Assembly: GCF_900129495.1 (NCBI RefSeq)
Contig: NZ_FQVX01000001.1
Location: 124,001-188,000, forward strand
Source: Geodermatophilus nigrescens
Lineage (GTDB): Bacteria; Actinomycetota; Actinomycetes; Mycobacteriales; Geodermatophilaceae
Length of the DNA: 64,000 nt
Direction: 5' to 3'
Below, piece by piece: positions 25,433 to 33,921 of this stretch. Under the pieces are notes generated by a model. The model ran no database searches. It was not told the DNA's origin and saw only the letters and a list, made by a program, of their open reading frames with translations. The translations under genes and the position numbers were made by a program. How positions within the stretch are numbered: the stretch's first letter is position 1; the number at the start of each line of letters is the position of its first letter.

Positions 25433-26593
25433 GTGACGGTCGCCGAGCTCCGGGACCGCGCCCGCCGCGTCATGCCGGGCGGCAACACCCGCAGCACGCT
25501 GTTCGTGCCGCCGCACCCGCCGTACGCGGTGTCCGGCGCCGGCTGTGTCGTCACCGACGCCACCGGCCACCGGGTCGTCGACTGCAACAACAACTACACG
25601 GCGCTCATCCACGGTCACGCGCACCCGGAGCTGGTCGCGGTGGCCACCGAGGCGGTGGCGGCGGGCTCGGCGTTCGGGCTGCCGACGGAGTCCGAGGTGG
25701 TGTGCGCCGAGCTGCTGCGCGAGCGGACCGGGCTGCCGAGCTGGCGGTTCTGCAACTCCGGGACCGAGGCCGTGATGATGGCGCTGCGGGGCGCCCGGGC
25801 GGCCACCGGCCGCGACCTGGTGGTCCGCTTCGCCGGCAGTTACCACGGCACCTACGACGCCGTCGTCGACCCGGCCGCCCCCGGCGTCCCGGGCAGCGTC
25901 GCCGACTCGGTGGTCACCCTCCCGCAGGGCGACGCCGGCGCCCTCGCCGACCTGCTGCGCAGCCGGGGGAGCGAGGTCGCGGCCGTCCTGCTCGACCTCA
26001 TGCCCAACCGGGCGGGCCTGCGCCCGGCCGACCCGGCCTTCGTCGAGCAGGCCGCCGACCTCACCCGCCGCGCCGGCGCGCTGCTCGTCGTCGACGAGGT
26101 CATCACCCTGCGGCTGGAGGTCGGCGGGCTGCACACCCGCTACGGCCTCGAGCCCGACCTGGTCACCGTCGGGAAGGTCGTCGGCGGCGGCTTCCCGGTC
26201 GGCGGCGTCGGCGGGCGGGCCGAGGTGCTCGACTCGTTCAGCCCGCTCACCGACGGCCCGGTCAGCTGGGGCGGCACCTTCAGCGCCAACCCGGTGACCA
26301 TGCGCACCGGCACCGCCGCGCTGCGGCTGTTCGGGGCGGCGGAGGTGGCCGCGCTCAACGCCCGCGGCGACCGGCTGCGCGGGGAGCTGGCCGGACGCGG
26401 GGTCCCGGTGAGCGGCTCGGGCTCGCTGGTGCGCCTGCTGCTGCCCGACCCCGGCGCCACCTGGTGGCGGCTGTACGAGCGCGGCGTGCTGGCCGGCACC
26501 AACGGCCTGCTCGCCCTGTCGACCCCGATGACCGACGACGACGTGGACGCCGTCCGCGACGCCGTCCTGTCCGCCGTGGAGGGAGCCGCGTGA
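25433..26593 (+). CDS. Class III aminotransferase (glutamate-1-semialdehyde aminotransferase-like)
   Basis: 386 residues. PLP features: CNSGTEAVMMALRGAR at about 107-122, SYHGTYD at 136-142, Asp221 in VVDEV and Lys248 in TVGKVVGGGFPVGG, which forms the Schiff base. It resembles HemL but lies in a catabolic operon without other tetrapyrrole genes and ITLRLEVGGLHTRYG departs from the HemL consensus, so it more likely transaminates an amino acid or amine of the pathway. GAGGAGG sets the GTG start. A C-rich tract fills the gap before it. Overlaps the ABC ATPase gene by GTGA. Confidence 0.87.
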   Translation: MTVAELRDRARRVMPGGNTRSTLFVPPHPPYAVSGAGCVVTDATGHRVVDCNNNYTALIHGHAHPELVAVATEAVAAGSAFGLPTESEVVCAELLRERTGLPSWRFCNSGTEAVMMALRGARAATGRDLVVRFAGSYHGTYDAVVDPAAPGVPGSVADSVVTLPQGDAGALADLLRSRGSEVAAVLLDLMPNRAGLRPADPAFVEQAADLTRRAGALLVVDEVITLRLEVGGLHTRYGLEPDLVTVGKVVGGGFPVGGVGGRAEVLDSFSPLTDGPVSWGGTFSANPVTMRTGTAALRLFGAAEVAALNARGDRLRGELAGRGVPVSGSGSLVRLLLPDPGATWWRLYERGVLAGTNGLLALSTPMTDDDVDAVRDAVLSAVEGAA

Positions 26594-27354
26594 GCGCCGT
26601 CGCGCAGGAGCCGGCCGTCGTGCTCGACCGGATCCACAAGCAGTTCGGCGACCTCGTCGTCGTGAGGGACGTGTCGCTGACGGTGGCCCGCGGCGAGGTC
26701 GTCGCGATCATCGGACCCAGCGGCTCGGGCAAGAGCACCCTGCTGCGCTGCATCAACCTGCTCGAGCGGGCCGACTCCGGCCGGGTCGAGGTGGTCGGCC
26801 GCGCCGTCGAGCCGGGCGCCGGGGTGGCCGGCCGCGACCTCGCCGCCCTGCGGCGCAGCGTCGGCATGGTCTTCCAGTCGTTCAACCTGTTCCCGCACAT
26901 GACCGTGCTGCGCAACGTGTCGCTGCCGCAGGAGCGGGTGCTCGGCCGCAGCCGCGCCGAGGCCGACGCGCGGTCCCGGCAGCTGCTCGAGCGGGTGGGC
27001 CTGGCCGCCAAGGCCGACACCTACCCCTCCCGCTGCTCCGGCGGCCAGCAGCAGCGGGTGGCCATCGCCCGCGCCCTGGCCCTCGACCCCGAGGTGATGC
27101 TCTTCGACGAGCCGACCTCCGCGCTCGACCCGGAGCTGGGCCTCGAGGTGCTCGCGGTCATGCGGGAGCTCGCCGCCGACGGCATGACGATGGTCGTGGT
27201 CACCCACGAGATCCACTTCGCCGCCGACGTCGCCGACCGCGTCGTGGTCATGGCCGACGGCGCGGTCCTCGAGGAGGGCACCCCGGAGCAGGTGCTGCGC
27301 AGCCCGTCCACCGAGCGCGCCCGCCGCTTCCTCAGCGCGGTGGTCGACCGCTGA
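26590..27354 (+). CDS. Polar amino-acid ABC transporter ATPase
   Basis: 254 residues with Walker A GPSGSGKST, VFQSFNLFPHMTVLRNV, signature CSGGQQQRVAIARALAL, Walker B VMLFDEPTSALDPEL and VVVTHEIHFAADVADRVVVMADG. This is the GlnQ/HisP type that drives import of polar amino acids. It is coupled to the aminotransferase gene (GTGA) and its TGA shares a base with the ATG of the first permease (TGATG). Encoding the importer inside the catabolic operon indicates that the substrate is an amino acid or close analogue. Confidence 0.95.
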   Translation: MSAVAQEPAVVLDRIHKQFGDLVVVRDVSLTVARGEVVAIIGPSGSGKSTLLRCINLLERADSGRVEVVGRAVEPGAGVAGRDLAALRRSVGMVFQSFNLFPHMTVLRNVSLPQERVLGRSRAEADARSRQLLERVGLAAKADTYPSRCSGGQQQRVAIARALALDPEVMLFDEPTSALDPELGLEVLAVMRELAADGMTMVVVTHEIHFAADVADRVVVMADGAVLEEGTPEQVLRSPSTERARRFLSAVVDR

Positions 27355-27992
27355 TGGAGGTCCTCGAGGCGGTGCTGCTCGGGGTGCCGGTCACCCTGCT
27401 GGTCACGGTCGCCGCGCTGGCCCTCGGCGCGGTGCTGGCGGTGCCGCTCGCGGCGGCCCGGCGCTCCCGGGTCGTCCCGCTGCGCTGGCTCGGCCGCGTC
27501 GTCATCGACGTCGTGCGCGGCATCCCGCCGGTCGTCTGGCTGTTCCTCATCTTCTTCGGCCTGGGCCGCGACCTGATCAGGCTCGAGCCGATCGAGGCCG
27601 GGATCATCGGGCTGGGCGTCATCTCCGCCGGCTACCTGGCCGAGATCTACCGCGGCGGGCTGTCGGCGGTGCACGCCGGCCAGTGGGAGGCCGCCTCGGC
27701 GCTCGGCATGGGCGGCACGGACACCCTCGTCCGCGTCGTCGCGCCGCAGGCGTTCCGGGTCTCGCTGCCGGCCGTGACGACCTACGCGATCAGCCTGCTC
27801 AAGGACTCCACGATCGTCTCGGCGATCGGGGTCAGCGAGATCCTGTTCCGGGCCACGCAGAGCGCCCGCTCGACGGGCGCCGGGCTCACCCCGTTCTTCG
27901 TCGCCGCCGCGGTGTACATCCTCCTCAGCGCGCCGCTGGCCTGGCTGTCGCGGGGCCTGGACGCCCGGCTGCGGGCGAGGGTCGCGCGATGA
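27354..27992 (+). CDS. Polar amino-acid ABC transporter permease 1
   Basis: 212 residues, about five membrane helices, with GIPPVVWLFLIFFGLG and the coupling loop EAASALGMGGTDTLVRVVAPQAFRVSLPAVTTYAISLLKDSTIVSAIGVSEI, the signature of HisM/GlnP-type permeases. It forms the channel with the next gene product. Translation is coupled to the ATPase gene (TGATG) and to permease 2 (ATGA). Confidence 0.94.
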   Translation: MEVLEAVLLGVPVTLLVTVAALALGAVLAVPLAAARRSRVVPLRWLGRVVIDVVRGIPPVVWLFLIFFGLGRDLIRLEPIEAGIIGLGVISAGYLAEIYRGGLSAVHAGQWEAASALGMGGTDTLVRVVAPQAFRVSLPAVTTYAISLLKDSTIVSAIGVSEILFRATQSARSTGAGLTPFFVAAAVYILLSAPLAWLSRGLDARLRARVAR

Positions 27993-28645
27993 CCGGGCTG
28001 CTCACCTCGTGGGGCGAGTGGCTGCCCCGTCTGCTGGAGGGGCTGGTCACCAGCGTCGAGCTCACCGCGGCCAGCCTGCTGCTGGGCATCCCCCTGGGGC
28101 TGGTGCTCGCGCTGCTCAGCTCCTCACGCACCCGCGCGGTGCGCTGGGCCGCGATCGCGCTGGTCGAGATCGGGCGCGGGACGCCGGCGCTGGTGATGCT
28201 GCAGTTCGTCTACTACGGGCTGCCGTCGGCGGGGCTGTCGCTGACGGCCTTCGTCTCGGCGGTGGCGGCCCTGTCGCTCACCACCGCCGGCTACACCAGC
28301 GAGATCCTGCGCGGCGGCCTGCAGGCGGTGCCGGCCGGCGAGACCGAGGCGGCCGGCGCGCTCGGGATGTCCCACCGCGACACGCTGCGCTTCGTCGTCG
28401 TGCCGCAGGGCGTCCGGATCGCGCTCCCGTCGCTCATGGGCTTCGCCATCCTGATCTTCCAGGCCACCTCGCTGACCTTCACGATCTCGGTCGTCGAGCT
28501 GCTCAGCCAGGCCTACTCGATCGGTGCGGCCACCTTCCGCTACCTCGACGTCCTCGTCCTCGCCGGCCTGCTCTACCTGGCCGTGACCATCCCGGCCGGG
28601 CTGCTGACCAACCGCACCGAACGGCGGCTGTCCCGCCACCTCTGA
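27989..28645 (+). CDS. Polar amino-acid ABC transporter permease 2
   Basis: 218 residues, about five membrane helices, with IGRGTPALVMLQFVYYGLP and the coupling loop ETEAAGALGMSHRDTLRFVVVPQGVRIALPSLMGFAILIFQATSL. It pairs with permease 1 as in other amino-acid importers with two different permeases. The ATG overlaps the preceding stop by four bases. The binding-protein gene follows after 75 bases. Confidence 0.94.
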   Translation: MTGLLTSWGEWLPRLLEGLVTSVELTAASLLLGIPLGLVLALLSSSRTRAVRWAAIALVEIGRGTPALVMLQFVYYGLPSAGLSLTAFVSAVAALSLTTAGYTSEILRGGLQAVPAGETEAAGALGMSHRDTLRFVVVPQGVRIALPSLMGFAILIFQATSLTFTISVVELLSQAYSIGAATFRYLDVLVLAGLLYLAVTIPAGLLTNRTERRLSRHL

Positions 28646-28720
28646 CGGCACCACCCGCTCCACCCGCACCCAGCGCGACGGCGCCCCGCCGTCGGGCCAG
28701 TTCGTCCTGAGGAGATCACC

Positions 28721-29557
28721 GTGAAGACGCACCGCCTGAGCGCCGCCGTCCTCGCCCTCGGTTCCGCCGTGGCCCTCGTGGGCTGCGGGTCGGACTCGAC
28801 CAGCGAGGTGGCGGCCGACTGCGAGCCCGCCCACGAGTTCGAGACGGTCAGCGAGGGCGTGCTCACCGTCGCCCTGACCAACACCCCGCCGTACTCCTTC
28901 GAGGAGGGCGGCCAGGCCGAGGGCATCGACAGCGACATCCTCAAGCAGATCGCCGCCGACGAGTGCCTGACGATCGAGTACGAGGCCTACACCTACGCCA
29001 CCGCGGTCCCGGCCGTGGAGACCGGCCGGGTCGACGTCGCCGTCGGCGGCTTCTACCGCACGGCCGCCCGCGGCGAGGTCGTCACGCTGAGCGCCCCGGT
29101 CTACCTCGACGAGCTCACCGTCATGTCCGCCGACGGCGTCTCCACCGTCGACGACCTGGTCGGCAAGCAGGTCGGCACCGTCGAGGGCTATCTGTGGGTG
29201 GACGCGCTGCGCGAACTACTCGGTGACGACCTGCGCACCTACCCCGACTCGCTGAGCCTGGCGCAGGACCTGACCGCCGGCCGCCTCGACATCGGCCTCG
29301 ACGGCTACGGCGCCGCCGCCCAGTCGACCGAGGACACCGACTTCGCGATCGAGGTCCTCGAGAGCGACCCGCGGGTGCCGGCCACCGAGGAGCCCTCGCA
29401 GACGAGCCTGCTGCTCGACCCGAGCAACGACGCCCTGGCCACCGCCGTGGACGAGCACATCGGGGCCATGCGCGAGGACGGCTCGCTCGTGACCATCCTC
29501 GAGGACAACGGCCTCCCCGCGTCGGCGGCCGAGGTCGGGGACGCGCGGCTGATCTGA
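28721..29557 (+). CDS. Amino-acid ABC transporter substrate-binding lipoprotein (SBP family 3)
   Basis: 278 residues. A lipoprotein signal ends in ALVGC (Cys22). The body has LTVALTNTPPYSFEEGGQAEGIDSDILKQIA, VETGRVDVAVGGFYRTAARGEVVTLSAPVY and DDLVGKQVGTVEGYLW, the family-3 pattern. It should bind the substrate outside the membrane for the two permeases. GAGGAG stands 6 bases before the GTG start. Last gene of the operon that begins at 22622. Confidence 0.94.
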   Translation: MKTHRLSAAVLALGSAVALVGCGSDSTSEVAADCEPAHEFETVSEGVLTVALTNTPPYSFEEGGQAEGIDSDILKQIAADECLTIEYEAYTYATAVPAVETGRVDVAVGGFYRTAARGEVVTLSAPVYLDELTVMSADGVSTVDDLVGKQVGTVEGYLWVDALRELLGDDLRTYPDSLSLAQDLTAGRLDIGLDGYGAAAQSTEDTDFAIEVLESDPRVPATEEPSQTSLLLDPSNDALATAVDEHIGAMREDGSLVTILEDNGLPASAAEVGDARLI

Positions 29558-29666
29558 CCCCCGGCAGCCGCGTCCGCGGGCCCGTGGCCGGGCGACCCCC
29601 GGCCGCGGGCCCGCGCCGTCCCGCCTCCGCGCGCGGACGGCGGGCCGACAGCGCTCCGGAGGCCCC

Positions 29667-30776
29667 TCAGCGCAGGGAGCGGGCCGCCGCGGCGAGGGTG
29701 CGGGCGGTGAGCCGGCCGTCGGCGAGGCCGAGCGCGACGACGTCGTCGAACACTCGCTGGTCGGCCGCCGCGGCGCGGAAGGCGGCGTCCATGACCACCG
29801 GCCACCGGCTGATCCACGACGCCGCCGACGCCGACCGGTGGTGCGCGCCCAGCCGCCGGCGCAGCGCCCGCCGGTGCAGCGCACCCGCGCCCGCCCCGGC
29901 CGCGGCCGCCCGCCCGGCGAGCACGCCGGACAGCACCGCGTAGAAGATCCCCTCGCCGGTCATCGGGTTGACCAGCGAGGCGGCGTCCCCGGCGAGCAGG
30001 ACCCGGCCGTCGGGCTGGCGCGGGCGGCCGGTCGACAGCGGCAGCCGGTGCGCGCGCAGCCCCTCCGGCTGCACCCCGGGCAGCAGCCGGTGCAGGCCCT
30101 CCACCAGCGCGGCACGGTTCGCCCCGCCGCTGACCAGCTCGCCGTAGCCGACGTTGGCCCGCCCGTCACCGAGGGGGAACGACCACGCGTAGGCCGGCCA
30201 GCGCTGCTCGGTGGTCACCAGCACCTGCGTGCCGGCCTGACCGGGCAGCTCCGGCGCGTAGCCGCGCAGCGCCACCGCCAGCCGGTCGTCGCGGTTGCGG
30301 CCCAGCCCCAGCGACCGGCGCACCACCGACTCCGCGCCGTCGGCGCCCACCAGCACCCCGGCGGTGAGCACCCCGTCGACGTCCACCCCGTCCGGGCCGG
30401 GCGTGACCCGGCGGACGGCGTGCCGGCGGAACGCGGCGCCGCGGTCGAGCGCGGCGGCGAGCAGCCGGGCGTCGAACACCTCCCGCGGCACCACCGACGA
30501 CGGCCGGTGCGTGTCGCGCTCCACCGCCGCGCCACCGGGGGAGCGCAGCGACAGCCGCGGCACGGGGGCGTAGCCCGCGGTCAGTGCGGCGACGTCGACG
30601 CCGAGGCCCGCGAGCACGTCGAGCGCCTCGGGGGCGACGCCGTCGCCGCAGACCTTGTCGCGGGGGAAGTCCGCCCGGTCGAGCACCAGCACCGAGGCGC
30701 CCGTGCCGAGCGCGGCGAGCGCGGCGGCCGCCCCCGCCGGGCCGCCGCCGGCCACGACGACGTCCCAGCGCTCCAC
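29667..30776 (-). CDS. Geranylgeranyl-reductase-family FAD-dependent oxidoreductase
   Basis: 369 residues. N-terminal VVVAGGGPAGAAAALAAL binds FAD; DRADFPRDKVCGDGVAPEALDVL is the hallmark of the geranylgeranyl reductase family; LLAGDAASLVNPMTGEGIFYAVLSG closes the FAD site. Members reduce isoprenoid double bonds (for example in menaquinone side chains) or act as monooxygenases. Which applies is not visible; menB lies 4 kb away but is not linked. The GTG has no Shine-Dalgarno, and a -10 TAGCGT sits seven bases before it, so the transcript is probably leaderless. Confidence 0.88.
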   Translation of the reverse strand: MERWDVVVAGGGPAGAAAALAALGTGASVLVLDRADFPRDKVCGDGVAPEALDVLAGLGVDVAALTAGYAPVPRLSLRSPGGAAVERDTHRPSSVVPREVFDARLLAAALDRGAAFRRHAVRRVTPGPDGVDVDGVLTAGVLVGADGAESVVRRSLGLGRNRDDRLAVALRGYAPELPGQAGTQVLVTTEQRWPAYAWSFPLGDGRANVGYGELVSGGANRAALVEGLHRLLPGVQPEGLRAHRLPLSTGRPRQPDGRVLLAGDAASLVNPMTGEGIFYAVLSGVLAGRAAAAGAGAGALHRRALRRRLGAHHRSASAASWISRWPVVMDAAFRAAAADQRVFDDVVALGLADGRLTARTLAAAARSLR

Positions 30777-30783
30777 GCCCGCG

Positions 30784-30789
30784 ACGCTA
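30784..30789 (-). promoter_or_regulatory. -10 element of a leaderless transcript (FAD oxidoreductase)
   Basis: TAGCGT on the minus strand is followed by seven bases and the GTG at 30776, so transcription should start at or next to the start codon. Confidence 0.65.
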
Positions 30790-30858
30790 GGCAGGCCCGC
30801 GCCGCGCGGCCAGCCGGGGGCTGTCGGGACCGCGCCCCCGCGGCGGAGGATGGCGGCC

Positions 30859-31407
30859 GTGAGCGCACCGGACGAGCGGGACCTGCTGCTGCGGATGCTG
30901 GAGAACCAGCGCGCCGGGCTGCGCAACGCCCTGCTGGGCCTGACCGAGGAGCAGGCGCGGGCGCGGCCCAGCGCGAGCGAGCTGTCACTGTCGGCGCTGG
31001 TCAAGCACGTGACGCAGGGGGAGCGGGTGAACGTGGCCGGGCGCATCGGCCGCCGCCCGCACGCGGTGGAGACCGATCCGCAGGCCGAGTGGATGGCGGG
31101 CTTCACCGTGGGGCCGGGCGAGACCGTCGAGGTGCTGCTCGACCGCATGGCCGAGGTGGCGCGGGAGACCGAGGAGGTCGTGCGCGCCGAGCGCGACCTC
31201 GACCGCGTCGTCGAGGTCCCCGACGGCGTGGCGCAGTGGCTGCCGCCGGGCACCGTCCTCAGCGTGCGGTGGCTGCTGCTGCACCAGATCGAGGAGCAGG
31301 CCCGCCACGCCGGGCACGCCGACGTCATCCGCGAGTCGATCGACGGCAAGGGCGCCTGGCAGCTCGAGGCCGAGGCGCAGGGCATCGCCGCGCCGGGCTG
31401 GCGCTAG
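30859..31407 (+). CDS. DinB-superfamily (DUF664-like) protein
   Basis: 182 residues, a four-helix-bundle DinB-like protein: [50 protein letters not shown] has the metal-ligand His in LVKHV, and [27 protein letters not shown] supplies the later His pair. Actinobacterial members include mycothiol-dependent enzymes; the reaction here is unknown. GGAGG abuts an ATG at 30850 with no spacer but stands 9 bases before the GTG at 30859, so the GTG is the better start. It ends in TAG and overlaps the LOG gene end-to-end by four bases. Confidence 0.87.
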   Translation: MSAPDERDLLLRMLENQRAGLRNALLGLTEEQARARPSASELSLSALVKHVTQGERVNVAGRIGRRPHAVETDPQAEWMAGFTVGPGETVEVLLDRMAEVARETEEVVRAERDLDRVVEVPDGVAQWLPPGTVLSVRWLLLHQIEEQARHAGHADVIRESIDGKGAWQLEAEAQGIAAPGWR

Positions 31408-31967
31408 CGGGCGGCCCACTTCCGCGGCGGGTGCTCGTAGCCCTCGACGAAGGCCAGCAGGCCCGCCGCGTCGCCGACCACGCCGAGTGCGTCGAGCCGG
31501 CGCTGCTCCAGGTAGCCGTCGTCGGCCATGCGGCGCAGCTGGGCGAGCAGCGGCTGCCAGAACCCGTCGACGTCGAGCAGCGCCACGGGCTTGGCGTGCA
31601 GGCCGAGCATCCCCCAGGTCCAGGCCTCGAACAGCTCCTCGAGGGTGCCGGCGGCCCCGGGCAGCGCGACGAAGGCGTCGGCGAGCTCGGTCATCCGCGC
31701 CTTGCGCTCGTGCATCGACCCGACGACGTCGAGGCGCGGCAGGCCGGGGTGCGCCAGCTCGTCGTCGACCAGGTGCTGCGGGATCACCCCGACCACCTCG
31801 CCGCCGGCGGCCAGCGCGGCGTCGGCCACCGTGCCCATGAGCCCGACGTGCCCGCCGCCGTAGACGACGCCCACCCCGGCCGCGGCCAGGTCGGCGCCCA
31901 GAGCCGCGGCGGCCGCGCGGTGCGGCTCCGGCCCGGGCCGGCTGCCGGTGAAGACCGCGACCCGCAT
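31404..31967 (-). CDS. LOG-family protein (cytokinin riboside monophosphate phosphoribohydrolase-like)
   Basis: 187 residues. [32 protein letters not shown] and [10 protein letters not shown] match the LOG/YvdD family, which hydrolyses nucleoside monophosphates at the N-glycosidic bond. The usual PGGxGTxxE motif reads PGAAGTLEE, so the second glycine is alanine while the Thr and Glu are kept; activity may differ. The ATG shares one base with the stop of the MaoC-like gene (TGATG), so they are co-translated. It ends in TAG. Confidence 0.88.
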   Translation of the reverse strand: MRVAVFTGSRPGPEPHRAAAAALGADLAAAGVGVVYGGGHVGLMGTVADAALAAGGEVVGVIPQHLVDDELAHPGLPRLDVVGSMHERKARMTELADAFVALPGAAGTLEELFEAWTWGMLGLHAKPVALLDVDGFWQPLLAQLRRMADDGYLEQRRLDALGVVGDAAGLLAFVEGYEHPPRKWAAR

Positions 31968-32425
31968 CAGGCGCCGTAGTAGCGGAAGACCGGCTCGGCG
32001 ATGCAGACCGGCTTGTCGCCGCCCTCGCGCTCGATGACCGCCGCGAGGGTCAGCTGCAGCCCGCCGGCGACCTCCTGCACGTCCTTGAGACCGGCGCTGA
32101 GCCGGACCCGCGAGCCGACCGGCACGGGGGCGGGGAAACGGACCTTGTTCAGGCCGTAGTTCACGCCCATCGCCGTGTCGGTGACCACCAGCACCTGCCC
32201 GGACAGGGAGGCCAGCAGCGACAACGTGAGGTAGCCGTGGGCGATCGGCCCGCCGAAGGGGCTCTCGGCCTTCGCCCGCTCGACGTCGACGTGGATCCAC
32301 TGGTGGTCGCCGGTGGCCTCGGCGAACGTGTCGACGTGCTCCTGCGTCACCTCGAACCACTCGCTGGTGCCGAGCTCGGTGCCGACCAGGCCGGGCAGCT
32401 CGGCCATCGTGGTCGTGGTGGTCAT
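31967..32425 (-). CDS. MaoC-like hot-dog-fold dehydratase
   Basis: 152 residues. [41 protein letters not shown] is the hydratase-2 signature (catalytic Asp and His in GDHQWIHVD). It probably hydrates an enoyl-CoA. After ATG the sequence starts [15 protein letters not shown] precedes the start. It is upstream of, and coupled to, the LOG gene. Confidence 0.9.
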   Translation of the reverse strand: MTTTTTMAELPGLVGTELGTSEWFEVTQEHVDTFAEATGDHQWIHVDVERAKAESPFGGPIAHGYLTLSLLASLSGQVLVVTDTAMGVNYGLNKVRFPAPVPVGSRVRLSAGLKDVQEVAGGLQLTLAAVIEREGGDKPVCIAEPVFRYYGA

Positions 32426-32491
32426 CGTGCGTGCTCCCGTCGTCGGTGGCGGCGTCCGCGCCGGATCCTGCCAGTGCGGTTCACTGGTCGC

Positions 32492-32983
32492 GTGGGGAGC
32501 AGCGGGCTGACGCCGACCGACGGCTGGACCACCTGCTCGCTCGGCCACCGGCACTGGGGCCGCGCGGGGGCGGCGGGCCTGCTGGTGCACCGCTACGGCG
32601 CGGGCGGCCCCGAGCTGCTGCTCCAGCACCGGGCGCTGTGGTCGCACCACGGCGGCACGTGGGGGACGCCCGGCGGCGCGCTGCACCTCGGCGAGAGCCC
32701 CGAGCAGGGCGCGCTGCGCGAGGTGGAGGAGGAGCTGGGGCTGCCGGCCAGCGCGCTGGTCCTGGGCGCCCGCTCGGTCGACGACCACGGCGGCTGGGCC
32801 TACACCACCGTGCTGGCCCGCCCGGCCGGCGAGCTCGACCCCGCGCGGCTGCGGCTCGACGGCGAGAGCACCGGCGTCGCCTGGGTGCCGCTGGCCGGGT
32901 TGCACCAGGTGACGCTGCACCCGGGGCTGGCGGGCTCCCTGGACCGGCTGCGCCCCCTGCTGGCGGACACCCCCGCGGCCTGA
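32492..32983 (+). CDS. NUDIX hydrolase
   Basis: 163 residues. The NUDIX box is complete: GALHLGESPEQGALREVEEELGL fits GX5EX7REUXEEXGU. WSHHGGTWGTPGGALHLGE resembles MutT-type domains that clean nucleotide pools, but the substrate is not readable. The GTG at 32492 gives a compact domain; no Shine-Dalgarno is visible and a weak -10-like TTCACT lies six bases upstream. Confidence 0.86.
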   Translation: MGSSGLTPTDGWTTCSLGHRHWGRAGAAGLLVHRYGAGGPELLLQHRALWSHHGGTWGTPGGALHLGESPEQGALREVEEELGLPASALVLGARSVDDHGGWAYTTVLARPAGELDPARLRLDGESTGVAWVPLAGLHQVTLHPGLAGSLDRLRPLLADTPAA

Positions 32984-32987
32984 GGGG

Positions 32988-33791
32988 TCAGGCGCCGAGC
33001 GTCACCGTCAGCGCGCGGTGGTCGCCGACCCCCAGCACGCGGACCGCGGCGTCCCGCGCCGGCACCGGGCCCAGGGCGAGCAGGTGGTCGAGCTGGATGC
33101 GCGGCTCGTGCGCGGGGAAGCTCGGGCCGCTGACCAGCCGGGTGGCGCCGAGCAGCCGGGCCGGCACCCCGCCGGGCAGGTTCAGGTCGCCGGCGACGAC
33201 GACCGGCCCGGGCAGCGCCGCCGCCCACCGCCGCAGCCGGCGCAGCTGGCGCACCGCGGTGGGCGGGGAGAAGGACAGGTGCGTGCCGACGACGGTGAGC
33301 CCGTCGAGGCAGGCGGCGACGGCGATGCGCGGCTCGTCGGGCACCCACCAGGTGCGCACCCGGCCGGTGGCGGGGTCGGGCGCGCGCAGCGGCAGCCGGG
33401 CACGGCCGGCGCCCAGCCCGAGCACCGCCCACTCCCGCACGGGACGGCGGGACACCAGCGCCACGCCGTACACGGGCCCGTCCACCGCGTCACCGGGCCC
33501 GCGCAGCGAGGGCTCCGCGGCGGTCCACGTGCCGCGGAACGGGCTCGGGGTGCCGTGCAGCGTCGCGGCGGCCCGCCAGTCGGCGGCGCCCAGCGCCCCG
33601 GCGACGACGGCGGCCTGGTCGGTGCCGTCCGAGCGGTGCTGGCCGCCGTCGACCTCCTGGACGGCGAGCACGTCGACGTCGAGATCGGCCACCGCGGCGG
33701 CGAGGCCGGCGGGGGAGAGCACGCGGCCGGCGGGGCCGCGGCCGGAGGCCAGGTTGAGGGTGCCCACGCGCAGGGCGGCGCCGTCGGGCAC
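32988..33791 (-). CDS. Endonuclease/exonuclease/phosphatase-family hydrolase
   Basis: 267 residues with the EEP catalytic residues in order: Asn in GTLNLASG, Glu in AVQEVDGG, His in GTHLSF, Asp-Asn in AGDLNLP, Asp in QLDHLL and His in VGDHRAL. It cuts a phosphodiester in DNA, RNA or a lipid head group; substrate unknown. No signal peptide is seen. The GTG start has a -10 TAGCGT seven bases upstream, indicating a leaderless transcript. It converges on the NUDIX gene, with four bases between stops. Confidence 0.9.
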   Translation of the reverse strand: MPDGAALRVGTLNLASGRGPAGRVLSPAGLAAAVADLDVDVLAVQEVDGGQHRSDGTDQAAVVAGALGAADWRAAATLHGTPSPFRGTWTAAEPSLRGPGDAVDGPVYGVALVSRRPVREWAVLGLGAGRARLPLRAPDPATGRVRTWWVPDEPRIAVAACLDGLTVVGTHLSFSPPTAVRQLRRLRRWAAALPGPVVVAGDLNLPGGVPARLLGATRLVSGPSFPAHEPRIQLDHLLALGPVPARDAAVRVLGVGDHRALTVTLGA

Positions 33792-33798
33792 GGGGGCG

Positions 33799-33804
33799 AC
33801 GCTA
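33799..33804 (-). promoter_or_regulatory. -10 element of a leaderless transcript (EEP hydrolase)
   Basis: TAGCGT on the minus strand with seven bases to the GTG at 33791. Confidence 0.65.
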
Positions 33805-33858
33805 GCCGGGGACGGTCACCCGTGCGCGGTCCCGCGGTGGACGCGCAACCCCGCGGCT

Positions 33859-33896
33859 GGTACCTCGTTGTACCGGCGGTGTGAGGCCAGTCTCAC
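33859..33896. promoter_or_regulatory. Two adjacent inverted repeats before the Pro/Ala-rich secreted protein gene
   Basis: GGTAC-N6-GTACC (33859-33874) is followed six bases later by GTGAG-N6-CTCAC (33881-33896). Both have five-base arms and the same spacing. They lie 26-63 bases before the ATG at 33922 and may be operator sites. Confidence 0.4.
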
Positions 33897-33921
33897 CCAC
33901 CTCGACGGAGAGGAACGGCCG

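Noticed and set aside
33880-33897. CRP/GlxR site at TGTGAGGCCAGTCTCACC
   Set aside because: The half-sites TGTGA and TCAC(C) are separated by eight bases, not six, so it does not fit TGTGA-N6-TCACA. It is kept only as an inverted repeat.
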